This document shows, in pieces, positions 59,898 through 64,000 of a stretch of 64,000 bases of DNA; position 1 is the stretch's first letter; each line of letters begins with the position of its first letter. Source of the DNA: Solibacillus ferritrahens (GTDB taxonomy: Bacteria > Bacillota > Bacilli > Bacillales_A > Planococcaceae); the NCBI RefSeq assembly GCF_037027585.1, contig NZ_JAXCLE010000004.1:1-64000 (forward strand), read 5' to 3'. Both the position numbers and the translations under genes were made by a program. The notes beneath the pieces are model-generated. The model worked only from the letters and a program-made list of their open reading frames with translations, was not told where the DNA came from and searched no databases.

Positions 59898-60821
59898 ATG
59901 ACATATCTTGTCCAAACAAATCGGCTTACAAAAGTATATGGAGGAAAGGAAGTTGTTTCCGAGGTTAGTATGCATGTAAAAAAGGGAGAAATTTATGGTT
60001 TTTTAGGATCTAATGGTGCAGGAAAAACAACAATTATGAAATTGATTACTAATTTGATAAAACCGACAAGTGGACACATCGAAATTTTTGGAGAAACATT
60101 AACCCCAAAATCCTATGAAGTTTTAAAAAGAATCGGCACCATCATAGAATATCCTATTTTTTATGAAAAGTTAACTGCACAAGAAATATTGAGTCTCCAT
60201 TGTGAATACATGGGCTATTATGACAAAAAGGAAATCAATCAAGTGCTTGAGTTAGTCAATCTATCACATACGGAAGGGAAATCAGTAGAAGATTTCTCAC
60301 TCGGGATGAAACAACGATTAGGTATTGCACGAGCGATTATTACAAAACCTGAATTACTGATTTTAGACGAGCCCATTAATGGTTTAGATCCGAGCGGTAT
60401 TAAAGAAATTCGCGATTTATTGAAAATGTTATGCAAAGCATATGGGATTACGATTATTATTTCTAGCCATATTTTGGGGGAAATGGAGCGAATCGCAGAT
60501 ACAATTGGTGTCATTCATAATGGAAGGTTAATTAGTGAGCTCTCAATGGACGAGGTGAATCTTAAACATATAGATTACATCGAAATGGTTGTAGATGACG
60601 GGAAAAAAGCTGCTTTTATTTTGGAGAACAAATTAGCAATTCCGAACTTCAAATTAGTAGGTGAATCTTGTATTCGTATTTATGAATCGAAACTCACACA
60701 AAAGGTCATTTCAAAAGCATTGATTGAACACGATGTGGAAATTAAAGAAATAAGCATGAAAACCAGTTCTTTAGAGGACTATTTTCTGAAATTAATTAGC
60801 GGGGGTGAGGTGAATGCTTAA
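59898..60821 (+). CDS. ABC transporter ATP-binding protein (BcrA/lantibiotic-immunity type)
   Basis: 307 residues: Walker A GSNGAGKTT near residue 38, signature FSLGMKQRLGIA, Walker B LLILDEPINGLDP, H-loop SSHILGE, and the C-terminal extension typical of BcrA/LanF-type ATPases (about 225-307). RBS AGGGAGGA. It overlaps the permease by 8 nt. The preceding two-component system and repeats suggest induction by a cell-envelope antibiotic. Confidence 0.93.
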   Translation: MTYLVQTNRLTKVYGGKEVVSEVSMHVKKGEIYGFLGSNGAGKTTIMKLITNLIKPTSGHIEIFGETLTPKSYEVLKRIGTIIEYPIFYEKLTAQEILSLHCEYMGYYDKKEINQVLELVNLSHTEGKSVEDFSLGMKQRLGIARAIITKPELLILDEPINGLDPSGIKEIRDLLKMLCKAYGITIIISSHILGEMERIADTIGVIHNGRLISELSMDEVNLKHIDYIEMVVDDGKKAAFILENKLAIPNFKLVGESCIRIYESKLTQKVISKALIEHDVEIKEISMKTSSLEDYFLKLISGGEVNA

Positions 60822-61506
60822 TTTAATGCGATTAGAAATGAAAAAGTATAAATTAGGTTCCTATATAAAAGGAGCAGTTCTTGCTAATATCGTCATTGCG
60901 GTGACCTTTGTAGCTATGTTGTTCATCTCCCATGCTGAAAGTGAACTAGTTTTCAACAATTACACAGAAGCATTGGCCACTATTGATGCGATTATAAGGG
61001 CGATTTTTATTATCTTTGCTGCCACATTAATTTCAAAGCTCATCATTGTAGAGTTTAAAAGTAAAACGATTAACACATTGTTTTTATATCCTATTAATCG
61101 AAAAAAATTAATTGCTGCAAAACTCGTAATCGTCATCCTCTTCACATTTGTTTCCATCATCTTTTCGAATGTATTTGTAACAGCCGTGTTTTCTGTAGTT
61201 ACAGACTACTTTGTTTTGTTACCTGGTACATTAACAGCGGCTATCATTACACAGCACGCTTCTGCAGTACTGATGAATGCAATTGCTACAGCAGGCATAT
61301 GCCTCATTCCATTATATTTTGGCATGAAAAAGTACTCTGTGCCAGCAACCATTATCTCTTCAATTCTCATCGTCCTGGTTGTTTCTTCAAATAGTGGGAG
61401 CTTTTCATTAAATGATATTATTGTCATTCCAATAACACTCGCTATCATAGGCGTCAGTATCGCTTATTTTTCTATCCGGAATATTGATAAGACAGATTTA
61501 AAATGA
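60814..61506 (+). CDS. ABC-2 permease (BcrB/lantibiotic-immunity type)
   Basis: 230 residues with six membrane helices and a short N-terminal MRLEMKKYKLG segment, as in LanE/BcrB-type permeases. FKSKTINTLFLYPINRKKLIAAK lies between helices 2 and 3. Together with the ATPase it should form a peptide-antibiotic resistance exporter. Confidence 0.9.
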   Translation: MLNLMRLEMKKYKLGSYIKGAVLANIVIAVTFVAMLFISHAESELVFNNYTEALATIDAIIRAIFIIFAATLISKLIIVEFKSKTINTLFLYPINRKKLIAAKLVIVILFTFVSIIFSNVFVTAVFSVVTDYFVLLPGTLTAAIITQHASAVLMNAIATAGICLIPLYFGMKKYSVPATIISSILIVLVVSSNSGSFSLNDIIVIPITLAIIGVSIAYFSIRNIDKTDLK

Positions 61507-61540
61507 TAGTTAGGCAACAATTTGGTTTATTTCAAAATAA

Positions 61541-61651
61541 ACCTGTAGACAAACTTAATTACTTTCGAGTCTGTCTACAGGTAAGATGAAGAGGGAACAA
61601 TAATTCTTCATCTTATAAATGATGTATAATTCCTATGTTTGGAATTATACA
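61541..61651. terminator. Three consecutive hairpins between convergent genes
   Basis: ACCTGTAGACA/TGTCTACAGGT (61541-61582), TAAGATGAAGA/TTCTTCATCTTA (61582-61616, imperfect at the inner end) and TGTATAATTCC/GGAATTATACA (61623-61651). The last overlaps the stop codon of the minus-strand SDR. None has a strong T-run, so they are weak as classical terminators. Confidence 0.5.
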
Positions 61652-62415
61652 TTATATAAAGCACCGTCTATTGTAAACGAGGAAGAACTTACATAAGAAG
61701 CTTCATCGGAAAGTAAAAAGGCAATGACATTTGCTACTTCCTCGGGCTCACCGTAACGCTTCATGGGTACGGCATCGTTGTATGCAGCTTGAGCGGCCTC
61801 CGCTGCGCCTGGGGCAACATTTGCTTCGATTTTACGCATCATTTGTGTATTGATGACACCCGGATTTACCGTATTTACACGAACATTGAATGCCGCTGCC
61901 TCTAAAGCCGCCACCTTATTAAGCCCCATTACTGCATGTTTAGAGGAATTGTATAGTGCCATACTTGGGGAGCCGATTAAGCCAGCTACAGACGACGTAT
62001 TTACAATAGAACCATATTTTTGTCCTTTCATTACGGGCAATACGTATTTTAAACCGAAAAGAACACCCTTTACATTAATGCCATAAACGAAATCAAACTC
62101 TTTTTCTGTAATTTCCTCAAGAGACTTTGCCGGTCCCTCTACACCCGCATTATTAACAAATCCATCGATGCGTCCAAATTTCGAAATCGTTTGATCCACA
62201 TAGTTTTTCACATTGTCCTCTTTGGATACATCCGCTTTTACGATTAAGCTGTTATCTTCATTAAGAGAAAGCTCTGTTTGCACTAATTTAATGGCATCCT
62301 CGTTTAAATCAACTAACACAACTTTTGCATGCAACCCTATTAATTTCCTTACAACCTCTTTCCCGATACCGCCTGCTGCACCTGTTACGATGACTATTTT
62401 ATTATCCAATTTCAT
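61645..62415 (-). CDS. Short-chain dehydrogenase/reductase
   Basis: 256 residues, classical SDR: VTGAAGGIGKE (NAD(P) binding), VDLNEDAI, NNAGVEGP, NTSSVAG (catalytic Ser region), YNSSK (catalytic Tyr and Lys) and a C-terminal EEVANVIAFLLSDEASYVSSSSFTIDGA. Aspartate after the second strand (VLVDLNE) favours NAD(H). It resembles 3-oxoacyl-ACP reductase-like or glucose dehydrogenase-like SDRs; the substrate is unknown. RBS AAGGAGC. Confidence 0.9.
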   Translation of the reverse strand: MKLDNKIVIVTGAAGGIGKEVVRKLIGLHAKVVLVDLNEDAIKLVQTELSLNEDNSLIVKADVSKEDNVKNYVDQTISKFGRIDGFVNNAGVEGPAKSLEEITEKEFDFVYGINVKGVLFGLKYVLPVMKGQKYGSIVNTSSVAGLIGSPSMALYNSSKHAVMGLNKVAALEAAAFNVRVNTVNPGVINTQMMRKIEANVAPGAAEAAQAAYNDAVPMKRYGEPEEVANVIAFLLSDEASYVSSSSFTIDGALYNV

Positions 62416-62606
62416 CTTCCACAGCTCCTTATCATTAAAAAAATGCCTGCAAATATCTTAACCGCTTTTATAAAATATAGACCTCTTATTTTTAAAGAGC
62501 TACATGGAAATAAACTTATTGACAGTTGAGTATAAAACATGGTAAATTTATCTCGAAATGAAGATACTTTAATTCGAATTAAATTATATGGAAGAGGTAG
62601 AAAAAA

Positions 62607-63239
62607 ATGAACTTTGAAGAATTAGTGAAATCCCGCCATTCCGCAATGAATTTTATTGAAAATGAACAGATGACCGAAGAAGACTTTAAAAATATATTTG
62701 AACTTACGAAAACAGCACCGAGCGCATATAACCTGCAATTTACAAATTACTTAGTCATTACAGATAAGGAAAAGAAAGAAAAGGTTAAAGAGCTAAGCTA
62801 CAACCAATATAAAATTCAAACAGCAAGTGGCGTTGTCATTGTAATGGGTAACAAAAATAGCATTGAAAGACCTGATGTCGAGAAAATTTATGGTCCATTA
62901 AAAATGCTGAAAATGATGGATGAAGTGGACTATGAAACAACAATTAATACAATTAAAAGCTATAGTGATGGATTAAAGGACAAACAAGGTGCACTGGATA
63001 TGGAACTGTCGTTAAATGCAGGCCTTCACGCAATGTTATTTATGCTAAGCGCAAAGCATTACGGTTTTGATACATGTCCAATGCATGTTCATAATGTAGA
63101 TGAATTAAGGGAAACCTTCAATATTCCAAATCATTTGGAGCCAATCATGATGATTACGATTGGAAAAAGTGTAGAAAAAGTACGTGCACGCGGATATCGT
63201 AAACCCGTTGGAGAATTTGTGAATTTCAACGGTTACTAA
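62607..63239 (+). CDS. Nitroreductase-family NAD(P)H oxidoreductase
   Basis: 210 residues, FMN-dependent nitroreductase fold. RHSAMNFIE replaces the usual RRSxRxF at the flavin phosphate site, TKTAPSAYNLQFTNYLVI is the TPSxxNxQPW-like motif, GLHAMLFMLSAKHYGFDTCPM lines the flavin. Similar to YdgI/YodC-type enzymes that reduce nitro compounds or quinones. RBS GAAGAGG. Divergent from the SDR at 62415. Confidence 0.88.
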   Translation: MNFEELVKSRHSAMNFIENEQMTEEDFKNIFELTKTAPSAYNLQFTNYLVITDKEKKEKVKELSYNQYKIQTASGVVIVMGNKNSIERPDVEKIYGPLKMLKMMDEVDYETTINTIKSYSDGLKDKQGALDMELSLNAGLHAMLFMLSAKHYGFDTCPMHVHNVDELRETFNIPNHLEPIMMITIGKSVEKVRARGYRKPVGEFVNFNGY

Positions 63240-63254
63240 TAGATCGATAGGGAG

Positions 63255-63297
63255 ACTGTATTAAAAGTAAATTAGACTTTTAATACAGTTTGTTTTG
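63255..63297 (+). terminator. Terminator of the nitroreductase gene
   Basis: ACTGTATTAAAAGT / ACTTTTAATACAGT followed by TTGTTTTG, 15 nt after the stop. Confidence 0.8.
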
Positions 63298-63510
63298 TTA
63301 TAGAGGATGGGGGAAATGCTAGAAAGTTTTTTCACTCTAGGTATTGAGTACTTAATAAAAATAATCACCTTATAGGTAAATGGAATAGGGGGTAGTTAGT
63401 ATGAAAGATCTGAATGTGGATATTTTGTGAATATTCTCTATTTATTTTCCGGCAATATTGGTATATTTAAATAAATTTTAATAGGGAATTTACAAGAGGG
63501 GTGAAGACAG

Positions 63511-63987
63511 GTGAAGATTTCTAGCTTGGTCCATGGATCCAACCTTGCATTGGAAGAAAGAAAACGTTTACTGCAGCGTAAAGAGGCAAGTGAAATTTAT
63601 AAGAAGCACGCAAAATATACAGATACAAGTAAAAATCCACTGCTTGAAGCACTTGAACATTTACTTTCTGGTAAGACGGAAAAAGAATTGCACGACGTGG
63701 ATGCAGTAGCCGGCAAAAATCCGCAACAACCAGTCGGGGAAAGTAAAGATCAACCTAAGGAATGGGCTCCTTTTAAGAACGAAGATCTACCTTTTATTAT
63801 GCCCGAAAAATTTCAAAAAGATTTTGCGCGTAATCCAGACGAGCAAACCGTATTTGGTCTGGATTTGGAAAAGCTGTTATTCCAACGTTCATTCAATACC
63901 GCTACACAAAAATATATTTCTCATATCGCCATGGTAAACAACGGTTATCGTTCAGTAGATGAACCGGTTTTCTCCCAAATTGCATAA
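63511..63987 (+). CDS. Hypothetical protein, unrecognised
   Basis: 158 residues, soluble, lysine- and glutamate-rich, no signal peptide or membrane helix. The N-terminal part (SNLALEERKRLLQRKEASEIYKK) is predicted helical; a Pro/Gln/Lys-rich linker follows (about 68-86), then FQKDFARNPDEQTVFGLDLEKLLFQ and NTATQKYISHIAMVNNGYR. GTG start with GAGGGG about 10 nt upstream. I do not recognise the family; the ending MVNNGYR recalls small proteins linked to surface appendages, but this is too weak to name. Confidence 0.65.
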   Translation: MKISSLVHGSNLALEERKRLLQRKEASEIYKKHAKYTDTSKNPLLEALEHLLSGKTEKELHDVDAVAGKNPQQPVGESKDQPKEWAPFKNEDLPFIMPEKFQKDFARNPDEQTVFGLDLEKLLFQRSFNTATQKYISHIAMVNNGYRSVDEPVFSQIA

Positions 63988-64000
63988 CAATAAGCTCACT

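Noticed and set aside
63400..63429. Nine-codon frame after GGGGG with ATG at 63400, before the last gene
   Set aside because: Too short to support without conservation, and there is no regulator next to it as there is for the two peptide genes at 17824 and 20830.

Overview
The window is AT-rich chromosomal DNA of a low-GC Bacillota, almost certainly Bacillales. Spacing of strong AAGGAGG-type ribosome binding sites, S-layer homology domains, an Spx-family protein, HelD, CtaB, PlsY, YppG-like and cold-shock proteins all fit the Planococcaceae (Solibacillus/Lysinibacillus relatives). The genus is inference from gene families and dispersed-repeat style, not from a marker gene.

Layout. 1-402: tail of a tRNA array (partial tRNA, Gly, Ile, Asn, Glu) and its terminator. 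704-2281: a secreted S-layer-anchored metallo-beta-lactamase-fold protein. 2512-16719: a 14 kb catabolic island on the plus strand. It encodes a flavin reductase, an HpaB-type flavin monooxygenase, an IclR regulator, 3-hydroxyanthranilate dioxygenase, ACMS decarboxylase, 2-aminomuconate deaminase (RidA type), 2-aminomuconic semialdehyde dehydrogenase, hydratase, acylating acetaldehyde dehydrogenase, 4-hydroxy-2-oxovalerate aldolase and 4-oxalocrotonate decarboxylase, then a three-part TRAP transporter and an MFS carrier. Together these should convert anthranilate, via 3-hydroxyanthranilate, to pyruvate and acetyl-CoA.

16876-20919 is the most unusual part. Two different cytoplasmic peptide-pheromone receptors (an Rgg-type and a PlcR/NprR-type TPR regulator) lie on either side of a secreted subtilisin. 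Each sits next to a tiny, well-translated open reading frame of 21 or 29 codons that has the form of a signalling-peptide precursor. I read this as a double RRNPP quorum-sensing locus with a candidate secreted protease output. The genes are read directly from sequence; the signalling role is inference.

20926-34600 holds a nested-hairpin repeat, an aldehyde dehydrogenase with its DUF779 partner, an AbrB-type membrane protein, heme O synthase, an M20 dipeptidase, PlsY overlapping an acetyltransferase-aminotransferase fusion, an orphan ECF sigma factor, an array of TGGCGAATA motifs at about 21 bp spacing, a MarR/Spx-like pair, an ABC-F ATPase and a second dispersed repeat. 34597-49696 is mostly housekeeping or accessory metabolism: an SpsG-like protein, HelD, UppP, a MarR-MFS pair, an aminotransferase, an ABC exporter preceded by a LytTR protein with a degenerate ABC-ATPase domain, a cold-shock gene with a strong leader hairpin, and topoisomerase III. 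50006-54483 is a probable exopolysaccharide locus (GH113-like hydrolase, DUF2334 deacetylase-like protein, processive GT2). 54617-64000 contains an exporter with a divergent TetR regulator, a DGPF protein, a staygreen-family protein, a YppG-like protein, a two-component system with its own ABC transporter, an SDR, a nitroreductase and an unrecognised protein.

Several starts were moved downstream of the longest reading frame because the upstream codon lies inside or directly on the Shine-Dalgarno sequence; each case is noted.
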